Origin: an uncultured Clostridia bacterium
GTDB taxonomy: Bacteria > Bacillota > Clostridia > Christensenellales > Borkfalkiaceae
Length of the DNA stretch: 40,885 bases
Reading direction: 5' to 3'
NCBI GenBank assembly: GCA_934249265.1
Contig: CAKQKQ010000007.1
Span: 1 to 40,885 of the forward strand
Below the pieces are notes generated by a model that worked only from the letters and a program-made list of their open reading frames with translations, did not search any database and was not told where the DNA came from. Position numbers and translations under genes: made by a program. Shown in pieces: positions 24,511-33,471 of the stretch (the stretch's first letter is position 1; the number at the start of each line of letters is the position of its first letter).

Positions 24511-25713
24511 TTAAATCACTTTTTTGATTTTAAAATTTATTTTATATAAAGCCGAAGAAAGCACTTCGTCTTTATACTTTTGGTACAAACGAGGGTATCT
24601 TTGGTAAAGTTCATTTTTAAGTCCGAACAAGTCTATGTTTTCCGAAATTGCTTTTTCGACGAGTTTTGCCGTTTCTTGTTCGAGATAAGTTTTTACGGAT
24701 AATAAAAGAGCGTCGCTTGCGGTGTCGGTGTCTTTTGATGTTTCGGGGTGCTTGTTTCCCGTCACGTCAACTATTTTCAGTTTAACCGTTGCGCCGAGGG
24801 TGTAGGTGAATTTTCCGTCGTTATATTTAAGTCCTTTTTTTATCGAATCGCTTTTTACCCTAAACAAATAAATTTCGTCTTTAAATTCCTTTTCCAAAAA
24901 CGCAAGGTCGGTGTCGTCTCGGCAAAGTTGCAAAACGAGCGACTCGGTGTGCGTGAGAACAGACACTACTTTTCCGTCTAAAAACACCGCCGAATTGGTC
25001 GCGTCGTAAATTACGTTGCCGTTGCCGCTTTTTTCTTCGCCCGAACTTTCGCCTTGCTCGTCGTTTTCGCCGCCCGAACTGCTTGAAGAATTGCTTTTGC
25101 TGTCGTCTTCGCGGCTTTGCATTTCCTTGACTATGGGCAAAACGGACACTTGTGAAAACGAAGAAGTTTCTTTTGCGAAATCCTTTATATCGTTAGTGAG
25201 TATAACGTCGGTTTTTTCGGTGTTTTTCACAAGAATTTTCAAGAGGGCGAAAGAAGTTACCGAGTCGAGCGGGGTTTTTGAAGTGAGCAGTTGTTTTGCC
25301 GTGTTTTCCGAAACGACCATAATTGCCGAGTCCAAAAGTTTTGTCGAACGCATCGTGTAATCTATTATGTCTTTCACTCCGTTTTCCGCTGTTTTATTGC
25401 CTATCACCACAATATTGCAAAACGAAAGTTTGGGATACCAGCCCGTGCGCGCGCCTATTTCCGAAATGGCTTTGGCGATGGTTTTTCCCTTTGCGCTTAT
25501 TACCGAGTCTATATTTTCCGAAGTGGTGGTAGAGGCTTGCGGTATGGCGATTTGCGCCGTCACGTCGTATTCGCCTTGATTATAATCTATGCCGAGCGCA
25601 ACGACTATTGCGGTTTTTTCTATGTCGTGCAGAGTAAAGTCGTTTGAAAAATAGTTTATAGTAAAAAATAAAACTATAATCAGCACGATTTTATATATCA
25701 ATTTGTTTTTCAT
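24511..25713 (-). CDS. gerAC: Ger(x)C-family spore germination protein
   Basis: GerAC is the outer-face subunit of the nutrient germinant receptor in the spore inner membrane. The 400-residue product has the family start (DIEKTAIVVALGIDYNQGEY, PKLSFCNIVVIG) and the C-terminal domain (LEQETAKLVEKAI, YQRYPRLYQKY). GerAC proteins are normally lipoproteins with a Cys before the WD-type motif; here the N-terminus is a hydrophobic helix followed by NYFSNDFTLHDIEK with no Cys. It is therefore probably anchored by the uncleaved helix. A low-complexity insert rich in Ser, Gly and Glu (about 200-235) is also unusual. It is the third gene of the gerA operon. Confidence 0.9.
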   Translation of the reverse strand: MKNKLIYKIVLIIVLFFTINYFSNDFTLHDIEKTAIVVALGIDYNQGEYDVTAQIAIPQASTTTSENIDSVISAKGKTIAKAISEIGARTGWYPKLSFCNIVVIGNKTAENGVKDIIDYTMRSTKLLDSAIMVVSENTAKQLLTSKTPLDSVTSFALLKILVKNTEKTDVILTNDIKDFAKETSSFSQVSVLPIVKEMQSREDDSKSNSSSSSGGENDEQGESSGEEKSGNGNVIYDATNSAVFLDGKVVSVLTHTESLVLQLCRDDTDLAFLEKEFKDEIYLFRVKSDSIKKGLKYNDGKFTYTLGATVKLKIVDVTGNKHPETSKDTDTASDALLLSVKTYLEQETAKLVEKAISENIDLFGLKNELYQRYPRLYQKYKDEVLSSALYKINFKIKKVI

Positions 25714-25879
25714 TTTTCCTCCTTAAAGTGAAAGCGAGCGGTTTCAAATTTTTAAAAATTTTACCTTTTTCGGTCGAGAGAGTGCGTTGTTTCGGGTGAA
25801 ATTTTGCCTTTTTGTAGAGTAGAATTTTGCGTTTTGTCGAGACTTAAAGTTGTGCCGTTGAGTCTTAAAAACTTTTTTG

Positions 25880-26980
25880 TCAAGCCTCGGCGGTGTCTGT
25901 TTTGCCGTTTGTTGAAACAGATTTATAGAGCGGTAAAATGACGATTATAGGCAATACGTATCCTGTAAAAAAGACAATATGCCATAAATATTTATACAAA
26001 AACGCCATATATACGTTTAGTTTGTTGTCCATAAAAATTATTACCAAAGCGAGCAATAAATTTATAATCAAAGGGGATATATATTTGCTTTTTAAAGACA
26101 AACCTTTTTTAAGGCAGTCGCTTGCAATGATTATGGGTATACTTATTGCAAACACGTTGACGAATATTATTATAAGATAAGCAAATTGATCAAACCTTAA
26201 AATGTTTGAATTTATTACGCCGTACTTGCTCATTTGGGTGGCGGCGTAAAGTTTTACGGGAGCGATAAACGAAAATACCGAGTAAAACATTGCTATAAAA
26301 ATCGCAGTTATGCTCGACGAAACCAAGGTTGATACCACGGCTTTGGTTGTTGCGCCTTTTTTCTCGACATAATCGCTTATAAACAGCAAATACAAGCCGT
26401 CGTCAAACCAAAAGAGCGTGTGTTTTATGGCGGTTGAATAATTTGAAATCGGTCGGTTGAATAGGGGGAGCAAATCTTCCCACTTGCATTGCGTAAACGT
26501 CAGCGCGAATATGAATATTAAACTGCTTATAGATAAAACGCAGAGTATTGCGGAGCATTTAAAAAACGATTTTATGCCCGACACGCACGCGTAAAACGAA
26601 AAGATGAAAAATGGCACGAAAATCAATATGCTGGGCGCGGTGTCGTATAAATTGGCTTGCAGATTAAGCGCGTTTTCACAACAGAATAAAAACGATTTCA
26701 AAATGAAATAAATTGCGTACCACAAGTAAAAAAATCTAAAAATCACTTTGCCGTACTTTTGCTCTATTGCGTTTTCAAGCGGTTGCTGTCTATACAAATT
26801 TGCCAACATTACAGCATACGTAAGCAGTAAATCGCACAAAAGAAGCGAAATCGCGCTCACTAAACACCCTTCGCTCGAGTACTTTGCAAGTATCGACGGC
26901 ATAGTGATAGTTTTTACCACGGGAAAGAAAGCAAGTATAAAAAACACGATATTGCTACTTTTCAGTTTGCGTTGAGTCAT
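25880..26980 (-). CDS. gerAB: GerAB/ArcD/ProY-family germinant receptor permease subunit
   Basis: The 366-residue protein has about ten membrane helices and belongs to the APC-superfamily GerAB group, which binds the germinant. Supporting signs are its length, the position between gerAA and gerAC, and segments such as FDQFAYLIIIFVNVFAISIP. The gene overlaps gerAA by 26 bp (26955-26980), so translation is coupled. Near its 3' end (25945-25970) the DNA matches the dispersed palindrome at 23 of 26 positions while still encoding a sensible helix (FFTGYVLPIIV). A 166-bp gap precedes gerAC. Confidence 0.9.
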   Translation of the reverse strand: MTQRKLKSSNIVFFILAFFPVVKTITMPSILAKYSSEGCLVSAISLLLCDLLLTYAVMLANLYRQQPLENAIEQKYGKVIFRFFYLWYAIYFILKSFLFCCENALNLQANLYDTAPSILIFVPFFIFSFYACVSGIKSFFKCSAILCVLSISSLIFIFALTFTQCKWEDLLPLFNRPISNYSTAIKHTLFWFDDGLYLLFISDYVEKKGATTKAVVSTLVSSSITAIFIAMFYSVFSFIAPVKLYAATQMSKYGVINSNILRFDQFAYLIIIFVNVFAISIPIIIASDCLKKGLSLKSKYISPLIINLLLALVIIFMDNKLNVYMAFLYKYLWHIVFFTGYVLPIIVILPLYKSVSTNGKTDTAEA

Positions 26981-28424
26981 CGTCGTTCTCCTTTAATTTA
27001 AGTCGTTTATTATTGTTGCCGCGCGCAAAAGATTTTGGTCTATATTGCATTTCGCTTACGGGTTTTAAGGTGAGTCCGTCTTTTAAATCTTCTTTGACAA
27101 GCGGAGCATAGGGTGCAAGCAGCGGCGCAAAAGAAAGCGTTTGCGACGACACGTATATAAACAAAAACGCGGTGCATAAAAGTATTCCGTACGCGCCTAT
27201 CGAGCCCGCTATTATTAAAAAGATAATGCGTATTATGGACACGGTTTCAAGTTGTTCGGGCACGGTGTATATACAAATGCCCGACAGAGCCATTATCATA
27301 ATCGCGGGCGTAGACACGATACCCGCGTTTACCGCCGTTTCGCCGAGAACGAGCGCGCCCACGATAGACACCGCCATGCCCACGTACTTGGGCATACGTA
27401 TGCTCGCTTCGTTTAAAATTTCGAAAATAAGCAGAGTAAAAAACATTTCATAACTCGGCGATAAGGGTATGCCTTTAATGCTGTTAACGATGGTCAATAG
27501 AAAATTTAATGGTATAAATTGCAGATGAAACAGTTGCGCCGCCACGAAAAACGCGGGCAAAAGCACTGCTATAAATAAAGACAAAACCCTTAATATCCTT
27601 ATAAAGTTAGCGCGGAAAACCGAAATATAATAATCTTCGGGCGTTTGGAAGTCTTCTATAATAAGGTAAGGAAGGGTAATGGCGATAGGACTGCCGTCCA
27701 CGAGAATACCTATTCTTCCTTCAAGCATTTTGGCGACCATAATGTCGGGTTTTTCAGTCGTGCCCGTGTGCTTGAAAAGCGATTTTCCGTCGTCGCTTAT
27801 AAATTTGCTTATATACGAACTGTCGGGTATGCCGTCGATATCTATCGCTTGTATTCTTTTCTTGACTTTTTCGATTAACTCTTTATTGGCGAGCGACGAA
27901 ATATACACCACGCTCACAGTGGTTTTCGTGTATTTGCCCACTTGCAAATTTTCCACGCAAAAATCGTTTGATTTTATTCTTTTACGAAGCAGTGACAAAT
28001 TCGTCTTTAAATTTTCAATAAAACCCTCTCTCGGTCCTTTAAGTATGGCGGAGGTGGGCGGCTCTGTAAGCGAACGCGACTCGTATTTTTTTATGTCAAC
28101 GCACAAGGCTTTTTCGTTTTTGCCTATAAAAATTATCGCGTAGCCCTCGGTGAGCATTTGCGTGCACTCGTCAAACGTGCTTGCGATTTTTACCGACGGA
28201 AGAGAAATTTTTTCGGCAATTTTTTCAATGCTTGTAGTTTTGCCCAGCGTCTCGAGCGGGGTAATCACAAATTGGCTTAACGACGACTTATCTATTATAT
28301 TGTCTATATACACGGCAAAACATTTAGTCGTTGACATCGTAAAATCGAAAAATACGATATCGTCGCTTGTGTAAATTTTTTTAGCCGTTTCTTTATTTTG
28401 CTGTAGGCTTTTTTTAATTTCCAT
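26955..28424 (-). CDS. gerAA: GerA-family spore germination protein
   Basis: The 489-residue product has the GerAA layout: a cytoplasmic N-terminal domain (about 1-265) containing KKRIQAIDIDGIPDSSYISK, and then EGRIGILVDGSPIAITLPYL, the family's best conserved segment. Membrane helices follow at about 275-440 (RILRVLSLFIAVLLPAFFVA, GETAVNAGIVSTPAIMIMA). The cytoplasmic tail contains YRPKSFARGNNNKR. GerAA subunits oligomerise into the ion channel that opens at germination. It is the first gene of the leftward gerAA-AB-AC operon. I see no good ribosome binding site before the ATG at 28424, so translation may be weak or the start slightly different. Confidence 0.93.
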   Translation of the reverse strand: MEIKKSLQQNKETAKKIYTSDDIVFFDFTMSTTKCFAVYIDNIIDKSSLSQFVITPLETLGKTTSIEKIAEKISLPSVKIASTFDECTQMLTEGYAIIFIGKNEKALCVDIKKYESRSLTEPPTSAILKGPREGFIENLKTNLSLLRKRIKSNDFCVENLQVGKYTKTTVSVVYISSLANKELIEKVKKRIQAIDIDGIPDSSYISKFISDDGKSLFKHTGTTEKPDIMVAKMLEGRIGILVDGSPIAITLPYLIIEDFQTPEDYYISVFRANFIRILRVLSLFIAVLLPAFFVAAQLFHLQFIPLNFLLTIVNSIKGIPLSPSYEMFFTLLIFEILNEASIRMPKYVGMAVSIVGALVLGETAVNAGIVSTPAIMIMALSGICIYTVPEQLETVSIIRIIFLIIAGSIGAYGILLCTAFLFIYVSSQTLSFAPLLAPYAPLVKEDLKDGLTLKPVSEMQYRPKSFARGNNNKRLKLKENDDDSTQTEK

Positions 28425-28572
28425 ACGATGTAGTATTTTACAATTATAAAAAAATATGCCTTATTTTTGCCTTGAACACACTGCCGAATACACCGCGATT
28501 TACTCTTTGTCGTGGCGAAAAAACTTTGCAAAAAATTTTCAAATAATTTGTAAATAAAATTATATAAAACGC

Positions 28573-28601
28573 TTGACAAAGTTAAAACACGGTGCTATAA
28601 T
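28573..28601 (+). promoter_or_regulatory. consensus sigma-A promoter
   Basis: TTGACA (28573-28578) and TATAAT (28596-28601) are both perfect and 17 bp apart, and a TG lies just upstream of the -10 box. It drives the ribbon-helix-helix gene at 28629. No other promoter is obvious before clpB, so it may serve both. Confidence 0.93.
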
Positions 28602-28628
28602 ACGGGCGAAAAATAAGGAGGCGTACAA

Positions 28629-29267
28629 ATGAGTAAATCGGTGTACAGTCTGGTTTTGGGCGACGAAGTGGTTGCCGGAATAGACAGAATAGCATATGAA
28701 AGGGGAATGAGTAGGTCCGCGCTTATAAACGAAGTTTTGGCGGAATACGCTCAATGCGAGATACCCGAAAAAAGGTTTTCGGACATTTTCGGCGAAATGA
28801 GCAAATTAATCGCAAGCAGCGATTATTTAAGGTTTTTCGACAGACCCTCGCAAAACGTCGCGACCGTAAAGAGTATGCTCGTATATAGGTACAACCCCAC
28901 GATTAAATACTCGGTAGAACTTTTCCCCGAAGGCAAATACTTCGGCGAACTTAAAATAAGCATGCGTACGCAAAACGCTCAACTTATTTCGTTTATGCAA
29001 GAATTTTTCAAGTATTTAAACAAATTGGAAAGCGTATACTTGCATAGAGAAGTAAAAACCTCTATATCCGGCGGAAAATTCGTGCGAAAACTTCATTATC
29101 CCGAGGGCGCGTCCTCAAGCGAAAGTTTGGCTCAAGCGGCGGCGGAATATATAAAGTTTTTGGATAGACTTATAAACGTTTATTTTTCAAAACTCGGCGA
29201 AAAAGATTTGGATAAAATTATCGAAGAGGAATATTTAAAAGGATATAAAAACACAAACAAAATTTAA
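28629..29267 (+). CDS. ribbon-helix-helix protein upstream of clpB
   Basis: Residues 1-45 form a likely ribbon-helix-helix DNA-binding domain: beta strand VYSLVLGD, then helices EVVAGIDRIAYERG and SRSALINEVLAEYA. The remaining 165 residues are an alpha/beta domain I do not recognise (KYSVELFPEGKYFGELKIS, LISFMQEFFKYLNKLE). The protein may bind its own consensus-strength promoter, which has no other visible operator; this is inference. AAGGAGG precedes the ATG. It lies 201 bp upstream of clpB in the same direction. Confidence 0.82.
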   Translation: MSKSVYSLVLGDEVVAGIDRIAYERGMSRSALINEVLAEYAQCEIPEKRFSDIFGEMSKLIASSDYLRFFDRPSQNVATVKSMLVYRYNPTIKYSVELFPEGKYFGELKISMRTQNAQLISFMQEFFKYLNKLESVYLHREVKTSISGGKFVRKLHYPEGASSSESLAQAAAEYIKFLDRLINVYFSKLGEKDLDKIIEEEYLKGYKNTNKI

Positions 29268-29468
29268 TTAAACGCCGAAATCGGCGACGATGCGCTATGT
29301 TAAACGGTCGGCAACGTGCTAAATTGCGGCGGCTGTGCCGAATGCAAACGAAAGCAATGCATCGAACGTAAACGGAGACGCGTTCACCGAAAACGGCGAT
29401 AATCAATGAAAAAATAACAAACACAAAGTGCGTTAAAGATAAAATAACAAAAACGGAGGCGATGATTT

Positions 29469-32054
29469 ATGAACATGCAAAAATTAACGCAAAAAAGTAT
29501 CGAAGCGGTAAACGCCGCACAAAAGACGGCAAAGGAATACGGCAACACCGAAATAGGTCAAGAGCATTTGTTGTACGCTTTGTTAAACGATGCGGACGGG
29601 CTTATTTGTCAACTGCTCGAAAAGGACGGTAAGGACGTCGAAAGATTAAAAACCGACGTTATTAATCGCATAGAAAAAATGCCTCGCGCAAGCGGAAACG
29701 GAGGTCAATATCTCACTTCCGATTTAAACGACGCGTTTGACGACGCGCAGTCTCAAGCGGACAATATGAAAGACGATTACGTGTCTGTAGAGCATTTGTT
29801 TTTAGGTTTAATCAATAAGGCAAATTCTTTTGTAAAAGACACGTTTAGAGCATACGGTATCAGTAAAGACGGCTTTTTAAAGGCCCTTGTAGCCGTAAGA
29901 GGTAATCAAAGAGTAACCGGCGACAACCCCGAATCCACTTACGACGTACTCAATAAATACGGCGTAGATTTGGTTGAAAGAGCTAAAAAACAAAAACTCG
30001 ACCCCGTCATCGGTAGGGACGACGAAATTCGTAATACTATAATGATTTTGTCGAGAAAGACGAAAAACAACCCCGTGCTTATAGGTGAGGCGGGCGTCGG
30101 TAAAACGGCTATTGTCGAAGGACTTGCCATAAGAATAGCAAAGGGCGACGTTCCGCAATCTTTAAAGGACAGAAAATTGTTCTCTTTGGATATCGGTTCG
30201 CTCGTTGCGGGCGCAAAATTCAGAGGCGAATTTGAAGAGAGGTTAAAAGCCGTACTCAACGAAGTCAAGAAAAGCGAAGGCAAAATTATATTGTTCGTCG
30301 ATGAATTGCATCTTATTGTCGGCGCGGGCAAAACAGACGGCGCAATGGACGCGGGCAACTTGTTAAAGCCCATGCTTGCAAGGGGCGAACTCCACTGTAT
30401 CGGCGCGACTACGCTTGACGAATACAGACAATATATCGAAAAAGATCCCGCTTTGGAAAGAAGATTCCAGCCCGTTATGGTAAACGAGCCTACTGTAGAG
30501 GACACGATATCCATTTTGCGTGGTCTTAAAGACAGATACGAAGTCTTCCACGGCGTAAAAATTCAAGACAACGCCTTGATCGCCGCGGCTACGCTTTCGG
30601 ACAGATATATCACGGATAGGTTTTTACCCGATAAGGCGATCGACCTTGTGGACGAGGCGTGCGCGATGATAAAAACCGAAATGGATTCTATGCCCAGCGA
30701 GATGGACGACATAGCAAGAAAGATAATGCAACTTGAAATCGAACAAGCCGCTCTTAAAAAAGAAGAGGACGAATTATCTCGTTCGCACCTTCAAGAAATC
30801 GAGAAGGAATTGTCAAATTACCGCAATACGTATGACGCAATGAAGGCAAAATGGCAAAAAGAAAAGGACGAAATAGGCAAAGTCCAAAAGTTGAGAGAGC
30901 AACTTGACGAAGTTAATTTGCAAATCGAAAAAGCGGAAAGAGAATACGACCTTAATAAGGCTGCCGAACTCAAATACGGCAAAAAGCCTCAACTTTTAAA
31001 ACAGATAGAAGAGGCTGAAAAAGATAAAGTCAAATCCGACAACGTGCTTCTTCACGACAGAGTGACCGAAGAGGAAATCTCTAAAATAGTCGCTCGTTGG
31101 ACGGGCATACCCGTAAGCAAACTTATGGAAAGCGAAAAGCAAAAACTTTTAAATCTTTCGTCGGTTCTCCATGAAAGAGTTATCGGTCAAGACGAAGCCG
31201 TGGACAAGGTGGCGGAGGCTATTCTTCGTTCGCGTGCGGGTATTCAAGACCCCAAGAGACCTATCGGCAGTTTCATGTTTTTAGGTCCTACGGGCGTAGG
31301 TAAAACCGAACTTGCAAAGACTTTGGCGGAAAAACTCTTCGACGACGAGAAAAACCTTATTCGTATCGATATGACGGAGTACATGGAAAAATTCAGTGTG
31401 TCTCGTCTTATAGGTGCTCCTCCGGGGTACGTCGGATATGAAGAGGGTGGTCAACTTACCGAAGCGGTAAGAAGAAAACCTTATTCGGTTGTACTTTTCG
31501 ACGAAATCGAAAAAGCGCATCCAGACGTGTTCAACATTTTGTTGCAAGTGCTTGACGACGGCAGAATTACCGATTCGCAAGGCAGAACGGTAGATTTTAA
31601 AAACACGGTAATTATTTTGACGTCGAATATCGGCTCGGATATAATCCTTGACGGTATAGACGCTGACGGCAATATCTCGCAAGAGGCAAAATCTCAAGTT
31701 TCCGCGCTTTTAAAACAACATTTCCGTCCCGAGTTTTTAAACAGACTCGACGAAATAATCACCTTTAAGCCTTTGACCAAGAAGCAAACGTTTGCCATCG
31801 TTGACCTTATGATAAAAGGCGTCGGCAGTATGCTTAAAGACAAGAGACTCAACCTTGTCGTTACCGAAAAAGCAAAAGAATACATCGTTGACAACGGTTA
31901 CGACCCCGTTTATGGCGCAAGACCGTTGCGTAGATTTATTCAACACTCTGTCGAAACTTTGCTTGCTAAATTCATTTTGCAAGGCGAGTGCAAAGAGGGC
32001 GATACGCTCACTATCGACGTAAAAGACGGCAATCTTTGCATTAAAAACGCTTAA
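29469..32054 (+). CDS. clpB: ATP-dependent disaggregase ClpB
   Basis: ClpB is the Hsp100 ring ATPase that, with DnaK, pulls proteins out of aggregates. The 861 residues show the Clp N-domain (1-145), AAA-1 with Walker A GEAGVGKT (206-213) and Walker B LFVDE (275-279), and a coiled-coil middle domain (about 400-525, SELKYGKKPQLLKQIEEAEK region). AAA-2 follows with Walker A GPTGVGKT (606-613) and Walker B VLFDE (675-679), then the C-terminal domain with GARPLRRFIQ. The long middle domain separates it from ClpA and ClpC. GGAGG is 9 nt before the ATG. No CIRCE (HrcA) operator is seen upstream; a hairpin CGCCGA/TCGGCG lies near 29272. Two terminators follow. Confidence 0.96.
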   Translation: MNMQKLTQKSIEAVNAAQKTAKEYGNTEIGQEHLLYALLNDADGLICQLLEKDGKDVERLKTDVINRIEKMPRASGNGGQYLTSDLNDAFDDAQSQADNMKDDYVSVEHLFLGLINKANSFVKDTFRAYGISKDGFLKALVAVRGNQRVTGDNPESTYDVLNKYGVDLVERAKKQKLDPVIGRDDEIRNTIMILSRKTKNNPVLIGEAGVGKTAIVEGLAIRIAKGDVPQSLKDRKLFSLDIGSLVAGAKFRGEFEERLKAVLNEVKKSEGKIILFVDELHLIVGAGKTDGAMDAGNLLKPMLARGELHCIGATTLDEYRQYIEKDPALERRFQPVMVNEPTVEDTISILRGLKDRYEVFHGVKIQDNALIAAATLSDRYITDRFLPDKAIDLVDEACAMIKTEMDSMPSEMDDIARKIMQLEIEQAALKKEEDELSRSHLQEIEKELSNYRNTYDAMKAKWQKEKDEIGKVQKLREQLDEVNLQIEKAEREYDLNKAAELKYGKKPQLLKQIEEAEKDKVKSDNVLLHDRVTEEEISKIVARWTGIPVSKLMESEKQKLLNLSSVLHERVIGQDEAVDKVAEAILRSRAGIQDPKRPIGSFMFLGPTGVGKTELAKTLAEKLFDDEKNLIRIDMTEYMEKFSVSRLIGAPPGYVGYEEGGQLTEAVRRKPYSVVLFDEIEKAHPDVFNILLQVLDDGRITDSQGRTVDFKNTVIILTSNIGSDIILDGIDADGNISQEAKSQVSALLKQHFRPEFLNRLDEIITFKPLTKKQTFAIVDLMIKGVGSMLKDKRLNLVVTEKAKEYIVDNGYDPVYGARPLRRFIQHSVETLLAKFILQGECKEGDTLTIDVKDGNLCIKNA

Positions 32055-32074
32055 TAAGCATAATTTTATATCGA

Positions 32075-32120
32075 CAAACGGCGCAATAATGCGTTAAAAA
32101 AACTTAAAAACCGCCGTTTG
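32075..32120 (+). terminator. first hairpin after clpB
   Basis: CAAACGGCG (32075-32083) pairs with CGCCGTTTG (32112-32120); the long loop contains a smaller stem (CGC/GCG). No T run follows directly. Confidence 0.55.
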
Positions 32121-32138
32121 GGTATTAATAAAAAATTA

Positions 32139-32170
32139 GGGGTATGTACTTTTGGTGCATATCCCTTTTT
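32139..32170 (+). terminator. terminator of clpB
   Basis: GGGGTATGTAC (32139-32149) pairs with GTGCATATCCC (32155-32165), with two wobbles and a 5-nt loop, followed by a T run. Confidence 0.85.
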
Positions 32171-32300
32171 TATTGCTTTTTTAAAGCGGTTTGGTGGTTT
32201 TTTACTGTAAGGTTTTTATTGTAGTTTTTATTTCCGTTGAGAATTTTTATGATAATTTTTTACGACTTAAAATCGCTTATTATTAAAATAACTCAAGGTA

Positions 32301-32329
32301 TTGATTTTAAAGGCAGAGAATGTTATAAT
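32301..32329 (+). promoter_or_regulatory. sigma-A promoter of the EFR1-type gene
   Basis: TTGATT (32301-32306) and TATAAT (32324-32329) are 17 bp apart, with a TG motif before the -10 box. The leader is about 28 nt. Confidence 0.82.
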
Positions 32330-32363
32330 ATTTTCAAGAAACCGAATTTACGGAGAAAAATAT

Positions 32364-33128
32364 ATGATTTTTTGTTTTTCCGGCACGGGCAACAGCCGAT
32401 ATATCGCAAGAAAAATTGCCGAGGGAATAAGCGATGAAATTTTAGATTTAAACGCAAGCATAAAAGCGCAAGATAATTCGGCTGTAAATACGGGGCGAAA
32501 CGTGATAGTCGTCACTCCGACGTATGCTTGGCGTATTCCGCGAATTGTGAGCGATTGGCTTTTAAAAACCGAATTTATTAAAGCGGAGAGAATTTGGTTT
32601 GTAATGGACTGCGGCGGCGAAATAGGAAACGCCGCGAAATATAATCGCAAAATAGCAGAGCAAAAGGGCTTAAAATATATGGGCACTGCGCAAATCGTTA
32701 TGCCCGAAAATTATATCGCCATGTTTAACGCTCCGACGGTTGATAAGGCAAAAATAATCGTTGAAAAAGCGCAGCCGTTTATCGACGATGCGATTACGCG
32801 CATAAAAGAAGAGCAAGTTTTCAGCGCACCGAGAAATAATTTATACGACCGATTTATGAGTGGTCCGATAAACCCTGTATTTTATCGGTTTTGCGTAAAA
32901 GCCACTGCCTTTAAGGCGAAAGAAGAGTGCGTCGGTTGCGGGTTATGCGTAAAAAAATGCCCTTTAAACAACATTAGGCTAAACGACGGCAAACCCGTGT
33001 GGGGTAAAAATTGCACTCATTGCATGGCTTGCATTTGTTATTGCCCCGCAAAAGCCATCGAATACGGAAAAAAGAGCATAGGAAAACCGCGGTATCATTT
33101 TGAAGAATTAATGCCGCCAAAAGATTAA
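32364..33128 (+). CDS. EFR1-type flavodoxin-ferredoxin fusion protein
   Basis: The 254-residue protein joins an N-terminal flavodoxin-like domain (1-150; FMN-phosphate loop FSGTGNSRYIA at 5-15, TPTYAWRIPRIVSDWL) to a C-terminal two-cluster ferredoxin with CVGCGLCVKKCPLNNI and CTHCMACICYCPAKAI. Each has the Cys-x2-Cys-x2-Cys-x3-Cys-Pro pattern of a 4Fe-4S cluster. This matches the EFR1 group of anaerobes, a likely low-potential electron carrier; partners are unknown. ATG 32364 is chosen over an in-frame ATG-like start at 32301 because the latter lies inside the promoter and GGAG lies 9 nt before 32364. Confidence 0.9.
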   Translation: MIFCFSGTGNSRYIARKIAEGISDEILDLNASIKAQDNSAVNTGRNVIVVTPTYAWRIPRIVSDWLLKTEFIKAERIWFVMDCGGEIGNAAKYNRKIAEQKGLKYMGTAQIVMPENYIAMFNAPTVDKAKIIVEKAQPFIDDAITRIKEEQVFSAPRNNLYDRFMSGPINPVFYRFCVKATAFKAKEECVGCGLCVKKCPLNNIRLNDGKPVWGKNCTHCMACICYCPAKAIEYGKKSIGKPRYHFEELMPPKD

Positions 33129-33175
33129 GCCTTTTTACCGAGAAATGAAACGAAACGGAAAAATATATAAAGGTA

Positions 33176-33204
33176 TTGACTTTTTCGATTAATCGTTTTA
33201 TTAT
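33176..33204 (+). promoter_or_regulatory. sigma-A promoter with palindromic spacer
   Basis: TTGACT (33176-33181) and TATTAT (33199-33204) are 17 bp apart. GGTATTGAC and the spacer palindrome CGATTAATCG (33186-33195) are shared with the promoter at 14159-14187, which suggests a common regulator. It lies about 265 bp before the DUF975 gene. Confidence 0.6.
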
Positions 33205-33254
33205 ATCGATAGTTGAATTGTATAATTGCGGCGGGCAAAGAATATATATAATTT

Positions 33255-33289
33255 GGTATATAATCGGGATAATCCGGTATATAATCGGG
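33255..33289. repeat. 14-bp direct repeat downstream of a promoter
   Basis: GGTATATAATCGGG occurs at 33255-33268 and again at 33276-33289, a spacing of 21 bp or two helical turns. This would suit two operator sites on one DNA face. The rest of 33290-33460 shows nothing definite. Confidence 0.6.
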
Positions 33290-33471
33290 CAGTTTTGCAA
33301 TATTAAAAGCGTAAAATCGTGGTTGAAAGAGTAGCGGTTTTAAGTCGTAAAATTTTATTGGCGCACTCGTTTAGTTTGTGTTTTTCGCTTTAAAAAGGGT
33401 AAAAATTCGTTTAAACGGCGATTAAATCGTCAAAAATTTAATGATTGCAAACGACAATCAAAGGAGATAAA

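Noticed and set aside
27390..27408. Palindrome GCATACGTATGC inside gerAA.
   Set aside because: Only the core matches the repeat family, and it is fully explained by conserved coding sequence.
29268..29468. CIRCE operator upstream of clpB.
   Set aside because: TTAGCACTC-N9-GAGTGCTAA is not present in this gap; only a small CGCCGA/TCGGCG hairpin is seen.
30825..30850. A sequence like the 26-bp palindrome (TTACCGCAATACGTATGACGCAA) inside clpB.
   Set aside because: It is 27 bp in register, lacks the TTTTAC/GTAAAA ends and encodes a normal part of the ClpB middle domain.
32055..32300. CRISPR-like or other regular repeat array anywhere in the window.
   Set aside because: Repeats found are dispersed or in pairs; none shows regular spacing with unique spacers, and there are no cas genes.
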